The notes under the pieces: model-generated | The model's database searches: none | The model's input: only the letters and a program-made list of their open reading frames with translations | What the model was told of the DNA's origin: nothing | Part shown: positions 1 to 6,950 of the stretch, one piece after another | Numbering within the stretch: the first letter of the stretch is position 1 | How the letters are laid out: each line of letters begins with the position of its first letter | Position numbers and translations under genes: made by a program | Source: Gammaproteobacteria bacterium | GTDB taxonomy: Bacteria > Pseudomonadota > Gammaproteobacteria > Pseudomonadales > Azotimanducaceae | Direction of reading: 5' to 3' | DNA: 11,442 nt | NCBI GenBank assembly: GCA_030430515.1 | Contig: JAUIKX010000094.1 | Span: forward strand, 1 to 11,442

Positions 1-641
1 TTTTCGAAGCCTACGGCGCCACCGAGGCCGGCAGCACCAATGCCATTACCTCTGAGGAGTGGCTGGCGCATCCCGGCTCGGTCGGTAAAACCCTGGAGCC
101 TTTCGAGTGCCTCATCCTCGACGAAGACGGTCAACAGCTGCCGGCAGGCCAGGCGGGAGAGATTTATTTTCGCGATACCACCGGCCGCGGCATCGTCTAC
201 CACAACGATGAGGAGAAAACCCGAGCCGCCCACAGGCAACCGGGCGTGTTTACATTGGGTGAAATCGGCTACCTGGACGAGGAGGGCTATCTCTTCATCA
301 CAGACCGTTCCTCGGACATGGTGGTGTCTGGTGGCGTCAACATCTATCCGGCGGAAACCGAGGCGGCGCTGATCGAACACCCGGCGGTCAATGACTGCGC
401 TGTGATCGGCGTACCCAACGCGGAGATGGGCGAGGAGCTCAAGGCGCTGCTGATGCTGGAGCCTGGGCTGGATACGCCGTCGGATGCTGAGCTCGACGCC
501 TTCTGTCGTGAGCGGTTGGCCGGCTACAAATGTCCACGCAGCTATGAATTCGTCGAAGATATCGGCCGTAATGCGATGGGCAAAGTGAACAAGCGTAAGC
601 TGAGGGCGCCCTACTGGCCGACAGATCGAAGCATCGGCTGA
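1..641 (+). CDS. Acyl-CoA synthetase (ANL/AMP-binding family), 3' part only
   Basis: This would activate a carboxylic acid to its acyl-CoA through an acyl-adenylate. The gene runs in from the left edge; the reading frame starts at base 3 and 212 residues are visible. In order they show the adenylate-binding YGATE motif (residues 4-8), the region equivalent to the TGD motif (TLGEIGYLDEEG, about 84-95), the hinge-type ITDR (99-102), VSGGVNIYPAE, and the C-terminal lid with AMGKVNKRKLR, where K194 is the likely catalytic lysine. The usual aspartate of TGD is glutamate here (E87), a conservative change. The family is normally about 500-550 residues, so roughly the last 40% is present. The stop TGA shares its A with the ATG of the next gene, which implies translational coupling. 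The acid substrate cannot be told from this part. Family assignment is firm. Confidence 0.93.
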   Translation, partial: FEAYGATEAGSTNAITSEEWLAHPGSVGKTLEPFECLILDEDGQQLPAGQAGEIYFRDTTGRGIVYHNDEEKTRAAHRQPGVFTLGEIGYLDEEGYLFITDRSSDMVVSGGVNIYPAETEAALIEHPAVNDCAVIGVPNAEMGEELKALLMLEPGLDTPSDAELDAFCRERLAGYKCPRSYEFVEDIGRNAMGKVNKRKLRAPYWPTDRSIG

Positions 642-1534
642 TGCAGTATTTTCCGAACTATCCAGCGGCCGAGGGGCCTCAGCCGGATGTTTGGGCGCGG
701 GATATGGAGGCGCAGGGATGGCACGGCGTCTGCGCCAGTGATCACTTCTGGGTCGGCCAGACCCGCTATCCGCACGTGTTCGTCGCGGCGACGCAGATGG
801 CCATGGCCACCCGTCGGGTCCGTATCACTACCTCTTTCTGTAACAACCTGTTCCGTTCGCCGGTAGAGTTTGCGCAAGCGGCTCTGGCGCTTCAGCGTGC
901 GTCGCAAGGGCGTTTCGAAGCCGGGCTGGGCGCCGGCTGGGCCGCTGAGGAGATTGAGGCTATGGGCGCGCGGTATCCAGATGGACCGACCCGCGTGTCG
1001 ATGTATGTAGAAGCGCTGCAGATCGTGCGCTGCCTGATGCGCACCGGCCAGTGCCAGTTTGCCGGCGAGCACTACCAGATCCGCATTGATGGTGAGCAGG
1101 CTCTGGGGCCGCTGCCGGAAGCGCCGATCCCGCTGATTGCCTCTGCCGGTGGGCCGAGAGCGTTGCGGGAAGTTACACCGCTGGTGGATCGCGTGGAGGT
1201 CAAAGCCAGCGCCAGGGCTACCCGGGGCGGAGCGCTCGACTTCGAGATCATGGCGACGGTCACTGAAGAAGAAGTACGGTCCAATATCGACCGCGTTCGG
1301 GCTGTGCGCGGTGATCTGCCCATCGGCATCTTCATTCTCGTCGGCACAGGCGATGATCCGCGTGTCAGCATGTTGCAGCAGGTGCTGGGCCAGAGCTATC
1401 TCGGCCGGTTCGTCGGCGAGCCGGAATCGGTGGCTCAGGCAGTGCAGGCGCTTTCGCATCTGGGCGTGGACCGGGTGCAACTGACTGAACTGGCGCCGGG
1501 CACCGTTGAAAGCCTGGCACCTTACCTTCTCTGA
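641..1534 (+). CDS. LLM-class (luciferase-like) flavin/F420-type oxidoreductase
   Basis: This is a cytoplasmic TIM-barrel oxidoreductase of the bacterial luciferase-like superfamily, which uses FMNH2 or F420 as cofactor. It is 297 residues long, normal for the shorter subgroup. Visible hallmarks are the N-terminal strand with QYFPNYPA, the ASDHFW segment after the first helix, the RITTSFCNN strand, GRFEAGLGAGWAAEEIEAMG (the GAGW signature typical of F420-type members), PIPLIASAGGPRALR, and a C-terminal LGVDRVQLTEL. The ATG at 641 overlaps the stop of the acyl-CoA synthetase by one base, which fixes the start and places both in one operon. The SnoaL-like gene follows 13 nt later. F420 use is uncertain because many proteobacteria do not make F420; FMN is an equal possibility. 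Family call is strong, substrate unknown. Confidence 0.9.
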   Translation: MQYFPNYPAAEGPQPDVWARDMEAQGWHGVCASDHFWVGQTRYPHVFVAATQMAMATRRVRITTSFCNNLFRSPVEFAQAALALQRASQGRFEAGLGAGWAAEEIEAMGARYPDGPTRVSMYVEALQIVRCLMRTGQCQFAGEHYQIRIDGEQALGPLPEAPIPLIASAGGPRALREVTPLVDRVEVKASARATRGGALDFEIMATVTEEEVRSNIDRVRAVRGDLPIGIFILVGTGDDPRVSMLQQVLGQSYLGRFVGEPESVAQAVQALSHLGVDRVQLTELAPGTVESLAPYLL

Positions 1535-1547
1535 CAGGACTCGAAAG

Positions 1548-2009
1548 ATGTCGAATGTGAGCTACGAAGATTTCACCGCCGTTACCCGCAAGGTCTACGA
1601 GTACGCTTACGGTATCGACACCCGGGACTGGGCGCTGTACCGCTCCATCTTTACGGAAATCATCGCGATGAATTTCCACAGCTACAACGGTCAGCCGGAG
1701 AGCACGCTGTTCGCTGACGAGTGGGTGGCTTCGTGCCGCACGCTTTTTTCAGGTCTGACTGCTACGCAACACAGCATGTCGAACCCGCTGGTCGAGGTGG
1801 CCGGTGAACATGCGCGCTGTCGTATGTACATGCAGGCGGAGCACTTTCTCACCACGGATCAGGGCAGCAACAGCTACGCGCTCGGCGGTTACTACGATGA
1901 CCGGCTGGTTCGCGTGGACGGTGGCTGGAAGATCGAGGCAGTGACGCTCAAGGTGCTATGGCATCGGGGTAACAGGCACATCATGCAGCTCGCTGTCCAG
2001 CAGGCTTAG
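1548..2009 (+). CDS. SnoaL-like / NTF2-fold protein
   Basis: A 153-residue protein of the SnoaL/NTF2-like fold, a cone-shaped alpha+beta pocket used by polyketide cyclases, ketosteroid-isomerase-like enzymes and ring-hydroxylating dioxygenase small subunits. Evidence is the N-terminal helix pattern YEYAYGIDTRDWALYRSIFT, a central GLTATQHSMSNPLVEV followed by a strand rich in aromatics (RMYMQAEHF), and the closing YALGGYYDDRLVRVDGGWKI hairpin. The ATG at 1548 is preferred because AGGA lies about 9 nt upstream and the protein then starts at the usual family position; an in-frame ATG at 1506 would overlap the previous gene and add 14 residues with no family resemblance. It is third in the ligase-LLM operon and may act on the same substrate, which is inference. 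Its last 54 nt overlap the opposing metallopeptidase gene. Confidence 0.82.
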   Translation: MSNVSYEDFTAVTRKVYEYAYGIDTRDWALYRSIFTEIIAMNFHSYNGQPESTLFADEWVASCRTLFSGLTATQHSMSNPLVEVAGEHARCRMYMQAEHFLTTDQGSNSYALGGYYDDRLVRVDGGWKIEAVTLKVLWHRGNRHIMQLAVQQA

Positions 2010-3461
2010 GGCTTCCTTGGCGCGCTCGCGCCAGAACGCGTCTTCTTCCCATCTCAGTGCTCTCGTAAGCTGCTGACGAGCTGCTGTACGACGTCCGCTC
2101 AGGCGATAAGCCTCGCCCAGATACAGGCTGATGCGTGGTGTCCACGGCGTGTTTTCGTGGGCTTGTTCCAGGGTGCTCACGGCCTGTTCGAGGTCGCTCA
2201 GCTTCATCTGCGCAACCCCGAGGCCGAACAGCGCATCGAGCCGACCGGGTTCGGCATCGAGCGCGCTTCGGTAGAGCCTGACCGCACCCTGCCACTCCGA
2301 ACGGCAGGATGAAGCGTCGCGACATCGTTCGATCATTGCGTCAGCGAGTACGACTCTGGCGAGCTGGCCGGTTCTTTCTGCCGGCTGTCCGTTGGACGTG
2401 GCCAGCGCTTTCAGCGCGTAGAGCGCCGCCGCGTCGTAGTTTTTCTGGTGTTGTGCGAGAAGCGCCAGACCTGTGTGGGCGATGCGTTCTGATTGGGGTT
2501 GCTTCAGAAGCCACTCGAACGCCGGTTGTCCGAACTGCGGGTTCAGCTCGAAGGCTGCGTTACCGAGTATCCAGGCAACCGTCGACGCGCTGATTTTCTC
2601 CGATTCGGTGATTGCCGTATCCGGCTCCTGGTCGAGTTTGAAGGTTTGACGTGGCAGCCTGGTTCTTCGCCTGTAACGGGTGAAGGCGTCTTCCAGGCTG
2701 CTGAAGTGACGGGCGAATGATCCAGTTTCAGGTTCGCCGGACGCAATGGATCGAAGATAGCGGGCCAGCGTCGCGCGCCGGTCGAGTCCTCCTGCGAGGT
2801 GCCCCAGATGCAGCATATGCACCAACCGCCAGGTATCACGGTAGAACATCGCCAGGGCTTCTTCCGGAAGGTCGCTGAGCGTAGTCGTGCCGATGAGCGC
2901 CGCCAGGTTCGTGTCTACCTGTCTTCTGCCCGGAGCCCGACCATCGTACTTTGTTGCGCCGCCCACAGTGGCGCTGCGCGCTTTGACCGTCATGCTGGCC
3001 AGAAAAGAGGCGTTACCCTCTTCGTACCAGCGGGGCAGCGCGTTTGCGGAGCTCCTGCGAAGCAGGAAGTGGGCGTACTCATGCTGTGCGTTTTCGACCA
3101 GATGGTCACCGGTCGCATCCGGAGCAAACACCAGCTGCGTGCCTCTGAGCGAAGAACGCATGAAGCCCGAGTAGCGCTCGGTACCGAATATGGCAACCAT
3201 GCTTTCGTGGCTGTCGAGCGCCAGGATTTCGCAACGTTCCGGCTGAGGAAACGAGCGCAGTCCCATCCACTGGCTGGCAGCGGTGTGAAACTGCTCCAGA
3301 GCAACGACGAGTTGCTGTGCGTCGGTCTGAGGCAGATTGGTCACCATATTGAAGTGTCTGCTCTCGTGGGCGTACCAGTCGTCGCTGATCACGTGGTGCG
3401 TATCTGCGGCGGCAACGGCGCAGAGAATGATCGCGATCACGGTGAGCATCAGGCTTTTCAT
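1956..3461 (-). CDS. Exported HExxH zinc metallopeptidase-like protein with TPR repeats
   Basis: A predicted periplasmic or exported protein. From the ATG at 3461 it has 501 residues and begins with a clear signal peptide (MKSLMLTVIAIILCAVAAAD, cleavage probably after AAA). An ATG at 3488 would add nine residues; neither start has a strong ribosome binding site. The catalytic region holds NAQHEYAHFLL, an HExxH zinc motif at about residues 127-131, followed after about 15 residues by LPRWYEEGNASF, whose glutamate before the glycine is the likely third zinc ligand, as in gluzincins of the DUF1570/peptidase MA type. The C-terminal third (from about residue 330) is helical with TPR-like repeats, for example RLYRSALDAEPGRLDALFGL and LYLGEAYRLSGRRTAARQQL. 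Function and substrate are unknown. It is transcribed alone, back to back with the DUF167 relic and convergent with the SnoaL gene. Confidence 0.82.
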   Translation of the reverse strand: MKSLMLTVIAIILCAVAAADTHHVISDDWYAHESRHFNMVTNLPQTDAQQLVVALEQFHTAASQWMGLRSFPQPERCEILALDSHESMVAIFGTERYSGFMRSSLRGTQLVFAPDATGDHLVENAQHEYAHFLLRRSSANALPRWYEEGNASFLASMTVKARSATVGGATKYDGRAPGRRQVDTNLAALIGTTTLSDLPEEALAMFYRDTWRLVHMLHLGHLAGGLDRRATLARYLRSIASGEPETGSFARHFSSLEDAFTRYRRRTRLPRQTFKLDQEPDTAITESEKISASTVAWILGNAAFELNPQFGQPAFEWLLKQPQSERIAHTGLALLAQHQKNYDAAALYALKALATSNGQPAERTGQLARVVLADAMIERCRDASSCRSEWQGAVRLYRSALDAEPGRLDALFGLGVAQMKLSDLEQAVSTLEQAHENTPWTPRISLYLGEAYRLSGRRTAARQQLTRALRWEEDAFWRERAKEALSLLDSELHDVPVTPMP

Positions 3462-3488
3462 GCGTAGGCTTACGCTAGCGCCAAGCAT

Positions 3489-3509
3489 CTCTGCATGCCA
3501 GAGTTACTC
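3489..3509. promoter_or_regulatory. Palindromic sequence between divergent starts
   Basis: The gap between the outermost possible start of the metallopeptidase (3488) and the DUF167 start (3515) is only 26 bp. It contains CTCTG-CATGC-CAGAG (3489-3503, 5-bp arms) overlapping GAGT-T-ACTC (3501-3509). These may be operator half-sites or chance. No convincing -35/-10 pair is visible, so any promoters must extend into the 5' ends of the genes. Confidence 0.2.
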
Positions 3510-3514
3510 TTTAG

Positions 3515-3785
3515 ATGTCGGACATCGAGCCTGTGAGCACCGAGCTGGAAATCAAAGTGGCACCGGGTGCATCGCGCACGCGCATCGCAGGCTGGTTGGG
3601 AGATGCTCTGAAAATCAGCGTCAGTGCGCCGCCGGAAAAAGGCAAAGCCAATGCTGCAGTGGTCAAGCTGCTGGCTAAGGAGTTAGGAGTGTCCCCATCC
3701 ACCATCAGCGTCGTCACCACGCAAACGCCTGCGCATCGATGGTCTGGATGCGCAGACGCTCGAGGCGCGGCTGGAAGTTTACTGA
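3515..3785 (+). pseudogene. DUF167 / YggU-family gene, frameshifted near its 3' end
   Basis: A small protein of the DUF167 (YggU, TIGR00251-type) family, usually about 95-100 residues and of unknown function. The first 68 or so residues fit the family well: LEIKVAPGASRTRIAGWLGD, then SVSAPPEKGKANAAVVKLLAKELGVS. After ISVV (3704-3715) the original frame runs into unrelated residues and stays open to 4114. The frame starting at base 3720 instead reads RKRLRIDGLDAQTLEARLEVY and stops at 3785, which is exactly a DUF167 C-terminus. Only about 10 nt lie between the ISVV codons and the RLRI codons, where the family needs about 24 (a GxTSRRK-like stretch), so roughly 14 nt appear deleted, shifting the frame and removing a conserved motif. 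It is either a true pseudogene or a sequencing/assembly error. The restored end overlaps the opposing LLM gene by 7 nt. Confidence 0.8.
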
Positions 3786-5014
3786 ACCGGCGTGGCTCCT
3801 TTGCGGCCGCTGGTGCCGGCTACCATGTCCCTGCCTTCCGCGCTGGGCTTGAGAGATGGCTCTCTACCGCGGGAGAAATTGAACGGCTCCGTATCGATGT
3901 CTTCCAGTTCGATCTCCCGGTTCAGCACCGCCTGCTTCCATTCCTGGTGGCTGGCCTCGTCGGCATGGAACTCCGGCATCACCTCCCGCGCGAACAGCTC
4001 CAGGCTGTCGCAGATGTCTTCATGGGTATTCTTGCCTGCCTGATTCAGCAGAATCACCTGATCGACGTTGGCTTCCTTGAGCTCGTTCAGCCGTTCGCGG
4101 ATGGTGTCGGGTGAGCCGATCAGTTCCGAGCCGGATCGCTTCTGTCCTTCCGGAGTCTGCTTCCATTCCTGGTAGCGTTCCCAGAAGTTCACCTCGCCGG
4201 GTTCGAAGGGTCCTTCTTTACCGTACAAGCGCAGGGCGAACTGAAAGAAGGTCCAGCCGTCAGCCTTGCGCCATGCTTCTTCGTCAGTTTCAGCGCACAT
4301 GAATCCGGATACCACCGCCAGGTTGGGATTGGTGGCGTAGTCTGTCAGGGGCTCCAGGTGGTTCAGGTAGGTGTTGTAGTAGGCATTGACCCAGGCCCGG
4401 GATGCGTCCAGATCGACGAACTTGAAGCAAAGTGCCCCCATGCCGCGGTGAGCCGAATACTTGATGGTGTCGAGTTGCGAGCAGGCCACCCATAACGGCG
4501 GGTGTGGGGTCTGCAGGGGTTTGGGCACCACGGCCCGTTTCGGAAAATGGAAGTAATCGCCTTCGTACTCCCAGCCGTGGTTGTAGAACATGGGTAAGGT
4601 ACAACGCACGGCGTCTTCCCATACCAGGCGTTTGTCGCGGAAGCGCAGGTTGAACGGATGCAGCTCCGTCACCGATGAACCTTCACCCAGACCCATTTCT
4701 ACGCGGCCGTTCGACACCAGGTCCAGAGTTGCCACGCGTTCCGCGACTCTGGCCGGGTGGTTGGTGGTCAGCTGGATGATGCCGTGGCCAAGGCGGATAT
4801 TCTTCGTGCGCTGGCTTGCTGCTCCCAGGAATACTTCGGGAGAAGCACTGTGCGAGTACTCCTCCATGAAGTGGTGCTCCACTTCCCAGGCGTAGTCGAA
4901 GCCCAGCTTGTCAGCGAGCTCGATCTGATCCAGCGAGTTCTGGAACAGGCGGTGCTCGTCTCCAGCTGCCCACGGGCGGGGCAGCTGGTGCTCATAGAAA
5001 ATGCCGAATTTCAT
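3779..5014 (-). CDS. LLM-class flavin-dependent monooxygenase (bacterial luciferase-like)
   Basis: A 411-residue flavin-dependent oxygenase of the luciferase alpha-like group, expected to use reduced FMN and O2 on an organic substrate in the cytoplasm. Seen in order: MKFGIFYEHQLPRPW (first barrel strand), GFDYAWEVEHHFMEEYSHSASPEVFLG, IRLGHGIIQLTTNHPARVAERVATLD, SNGRVEMGLGEGSSVTELHPF (the flavin phosphate-binding region of this subgroup), PPLWVACSQ, and near the C-terminus GSELIGSPDTIRERLNELKEANVDQVILLNQ. The last 50 or so residues are polar and probably disordered. The start is fixed by GGGAGGGTGAGAG directly upstream of the ATG. It belongs to a different LLM subgroup from the gene at 641 (much longer, no GAGW motif). 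It lies 63 nt downstream of the bcp gene on the same strand, with an inverted-repeat structure between them. Confidence 0.92.
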   Translation of the reverse strand: MKFGIFYEHQLPRPWAAGDEHRLFQNSLDQIELADKLGFDYAWEVEHHFMEEYSHSASPEVFLGAASQRTKNIRLGHGIIQLTTNHPARVAERVATLDLVSNGRVEMGLGEGSSVTELHPFNLRFRDKRLVWEDAVRCTLPMFYNHGWEYEGDYFHFPKRAVVPKPLQTPHPPLWVACSQLDTIKYSAHRGMGALCFKFVDLDASRAWVNAYYNTYLNHLEPLTDYATNPNLAVVSGFMCAETDEEAWRKADGWTFFQFALRLYGKEGPFEPGEVNFWERYQEWKQTPEGQKRSGSELIGSPDTIRERLNELKEANVDQVILLNQAGKNTHEDICDSLELFAREVMPEFHADEASHQEWKQAVLNREIELEDIDTEPFNFSRGREPSLKPSAEGRDMVAGTSGRKGATPVQ

Positions 5015-5032
5015 CTCTCACCCTCCCGATGG

Positions 5033-5088
5033 TGAAGAGCTGAGTGTGTCATAGGGCGGCGATCTGGGCCAGATCGATCAGCTCTTCA
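5033..5088. repeat. Nested inverted repeats between bcp and the LLM gene
   Basis: A perfect 11-bp inverted repeat, TGAAGAGCTGA (5033-5043) and TCAGCTCTTCA (5078-5088), encloses a second near-perfect palindrome, GATCTGG-G-CCAGATC (5061-5075). The outer right arm covers the last codons of the peroxiredoxin gene and the left arm sits just upstream of the LLM gene's ribosome binding site. There is no T-run, so it is not a standard intrinsic terminator. It could be an mRNA stem that separates expression of the two genes, with the inner palindrome a regulator's operator. The repeats are directly visible; the role is inference. Confidence 0.5.
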
Positions 5089-5554
5089 TGAGAGCCTGCA
5101 GTGCTTCAAGCACCTTCTGCGGATGATCTGCGGCCTTCGCGACCCGTCGCCAGTGCTTGGCCACTTTACCCCTGGGGTCGATGATGACCGTGGAGCGGAT
5201 CACGCCCATGGTTTTCTTGCCGTACATGTTTTTCTCACCGTACGCATCGTAGCGCTCCATCATCTTTTTCGTCGGGTCGGAAAGCAGGTTGAACGGTAGA
5301 CCGTACTTCTCGGTGAACTTCTGGTGGCTCTGCGCGTCGTCGGGTGAGACGCCGTAAACCTTTGCACCGGTTTTCCCGATGTCTGCCCATAGATCGCGGA
5401 AACCGCAGGCCTCCTTGGTGCAACCCGGTGTGTCGTCGCGGGGATAGAAGTAGAGCACGATGTAGTCGCCCTTGATGTCTTTCAGCGCCACCTTTTCACC
5501 GTTCGTGTCGGTGAGGGTGAATGCGGGTGCCGCTTTGCCTTCTTCGATGGCCAT
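5078..5554 (-). CDS. bcp: Thioredoxin-dependent thiol peroxidase (Bcp/PrxQ-type peroxiredoxin)
   Basis: A 158-residue cytoplasmic peroxiredoxin that reduces hydrogen peroxide and organic hydroperoxides with electrons from thioredoxin. The AhpC/TSA domain fills the protein: AFTLTDTNGEKVALKDIKGD, then YFYPRDDTPGCTKEACGFRD with the peroxidatic cysteine C45 and the resolving cysteine C50 five residues later, the spacing that marks the Bcp/PrxQ group. Further on come VYGVSPDDAQSHQKF, LPFNLLSDPTKK and RSTVIIDPRGKV. Length is normal. The ATG at 5554 has GGAGCGAGA immediately upstream. It is divergent from the thiolase gene across a 160-bp gap and upstream of the LLM monooxygenase. Protection against peroxide leaking from flavoenzymes is a plausible but unproven reason for the pairing. 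Confidence 0.95.
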   Translation of the reverse strand: MAIEEGKAAPAFTLTDTNGEKVALKDIKGDYIVLYFYPRDDTPGCTKEACGFRDLWADIGKTGAKVYGVSPDDAQSHQKFTEKYGLPFNLLSDPTKKMMERYDAYGEKNMYGKKTMGVIRSTVIIDPRGKVAKHWRRVAKAADHPQKVLEALQALMKS

Positions 5555-5564
5555 TCTCGCTCCG

Positions 5565-5591
5565 TTTGCAGATGATCGGGCGCCGTATAAT
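5565..5591 (+). promoter_or_regulatory. Possible sigma70-type promoter for the thiolase operon
   Basis: The divergent gap 5555-5714 contains a perfect -10 hexamer TATAAT at 5586-5591. The best -35 match upstream is TTTGCA at 5565-5570 (4 of 6), at a spacing of 15, shorter than the ideal 17. It would give a leader of roughly 115 nt before the thiolase start. Nothing else gene-like is seen in this gap. Confidence 0.33.
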
Positions 5592-5714
5592 GAGGCATCG
5601 CGCCGACAGAGTGGAGGGTTGGTGCATGGCTCAGGCAGTGTGCGCGGCTGGAGGCAGGCGCCGGGCGGCTGCGGTAGACTCAGCGTTTTGCTTTTTTACG
5701 ATTTGCGGGGATTC

Positions 5715-6911
5715 ATGTCAGAAATTCAAAATGCGGTGGTACTGAGCGCCGCGCGTACACCCATCGGTCGGTTCGGTGGCAGCCTCAAAGATGTGCCGCT
5801 CGAAGAGCTTGGTGCGCTGGTGGTGAAAACTGCAGCGGAGCGGGCAGATGTGGATCCGGCACTGATCGCTTCCGCGGTTTTCGGCAACGTTCTGCGTACC
5901 AAGTCCAACGACTCCTACATCGCCCGGCTCTGCGCCCTCGGCGGTGGCATGGCGAAGGAGTCGAGTGCGGTCACGGTGAACCGCCTGTGCGGCTCCGGCG
6001 TTGAAGCCATCGTCAACGCCACGCAGCAGATTCAGCTGGGTGAAGTCGAGCTGGCGCTGGCCGGCGGCGTGGAGTCCATGAGCCGCGCCACCTTTTCCAG
6101 CGCCGGGCCGAGATTCGGCACTCGCATGGGGCCGGTGACGCTGGATGATGACATGCTGGCCGCGCTGCATGATCCGTTTGGTGCCGGCCACATGGGTATG
6201 ACCGCGGAGAATGTCGCTGAAGCGTTTCAGATCGATCGAGAGACGCAGGATGCGTTCGCCGAAGAAAGTCACCGGCGGGCCATCCAGGCCATCGATCAGG
6301 GTTACTTTGCGGAGCAGATCGTGCCCGTGCCTCTCAAAACGCGGAAGGGGACGACGCTGTTTGAAGTGGATGAGCACCCGAGACGTGATGTATCTGCGGA
6401 AGGTCTCGCGGCTCTCAAACCCGCGTTCAAACGGGATGGGGGCAGCGTCACCGCAGGCAACGCGTCCGGTATCAACGACGGTGCGTCGGCGCTCGTTCTC
6501 GCTTCGGAGTCCTGGGCTGAGGCCAACGGCAAGAAGCCGCTTGCGCGGGTGGTCTCCTACGCTCGCGCCGGGGTTGAACCTTCGGTAATGGGTACCGGTC
6601 CCATCCCAGCCGTACGCAAGGCCATGGAACGTGCCGGCCTTGCGATCGACGATATGGACGTGATCGAGTCGAACGAGGCGTTTGCCGCTCAGGCCTGTGC
6701 TGTCGCCAAGGAGCTCGGCTTCCCCGCAGACAGAACCAACCCGAATGGCGGCGCCATCGCGCTGGGTCATCCGGTTGGCGCGACGGGTGCCATCATTACC
6801 ACCAAGTGCCTGTACGAACTCGAGCGTATCGGCGGTCGGTATGGTCTGGTGACGTTGTGTATCGGTGGTGGTCAGGGGATCGCCATCATATTTGAAAGAG
6901 TAACGGGCTGA
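5715..6911 (+). CDS. Thiolase (acetyl-CoA C-acyltransferase/acetyltransferase)
   Basis: A 398-residue thiolase that cleaves 3-ketoacyl-CoA with CoA to give acetyl-CoA and a shortened acyl-CoA, or runs in reverse to form acetoacetyl-CoA. All catalytic blocks are present: the nucleophilic cysteine C92 in NRLCGSGVEAIV, the GGVESMSRA block, the NEAFAAQA motif, H352 in GGAIALGHPVGATG, and C382 in TLCIGGGQG. Length is typical of the FadA/AtoB/PhaA group. The frame stays open far upstream, but the real start is the ATG at 5715: GCGGGG lies just before it and MSEIQNAVVLSAARTPIGRF is a standard thiolase N-terminus. It is the first gene of a + strand set with the ferritin-like gene (39 nt gap) and the PhyH gene. 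Whether it is degradative (FadA-like) or biosynthetic cannot be decided here. Confidence 0.95.
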   Translation: MSEIQNAVVLSAARTPIGRFGGSLKDVPLEELGALVVKTAAERADVDPALIASAVFGNVLRTKSNDSYIARLCALGGGMAKESSAVTVNRLCGSGVEAIVNATQQIQLGEVELALAGGVESMSRATFSSAGPRFGTRMGPVTLDDDMLAALHDPFGAGHMGMTAENVAEAFQIDRETQDAFAEESHRRAIQAIDQGYFAEQIVPVPLKTRKGTTLFEVDEHPRRDVSAEGLAALKPAFKRDGGSVTAGNASGINDGASALVLASESWAEANGKKPLARVVSYARAGVEPSVMGTGPIPAVRKAMERAGLAIDDMDVIESNEAFAAQACAVAKELGFPADRTNPNGGAIALGHPVGATGAIITTKCLYELERIGGRYGLVTLCIGGGQGIAIIFERVTG

Positions 6912-6950
6912 GCCGGAGCCAACCCGCAAAACGCTGACTAAGGAAGGAAT

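Noticed and set aside
611..1480. 289-residue open frame antisense to the first LLM gene
   Set aside because: The + strand LLM protein is clear by motif; the antisense product has no recognisable domain.
3786..4114. Continuation of the DUF167 frame to a 199-residue protein
   Set aside because: Beyond 3719 the sequence is unrelated to DUF167 and runs antisense through the LLM gene; the true C-terminus is in another frame.
5472..5714. Upstream extension of the thiolase frame
   Set aside because: It overlaps the divergent peroxiredoxin gene and its residues do not match thiolases; ATG 5715 has a good ribosome binding site.
5718..6929. 403-residue open frame antisense to the thiolase gene
   Set aside because: It mirrors a fully recognisable thiolase on the + strand, has no family resemblance and arises from high-GC codon use.
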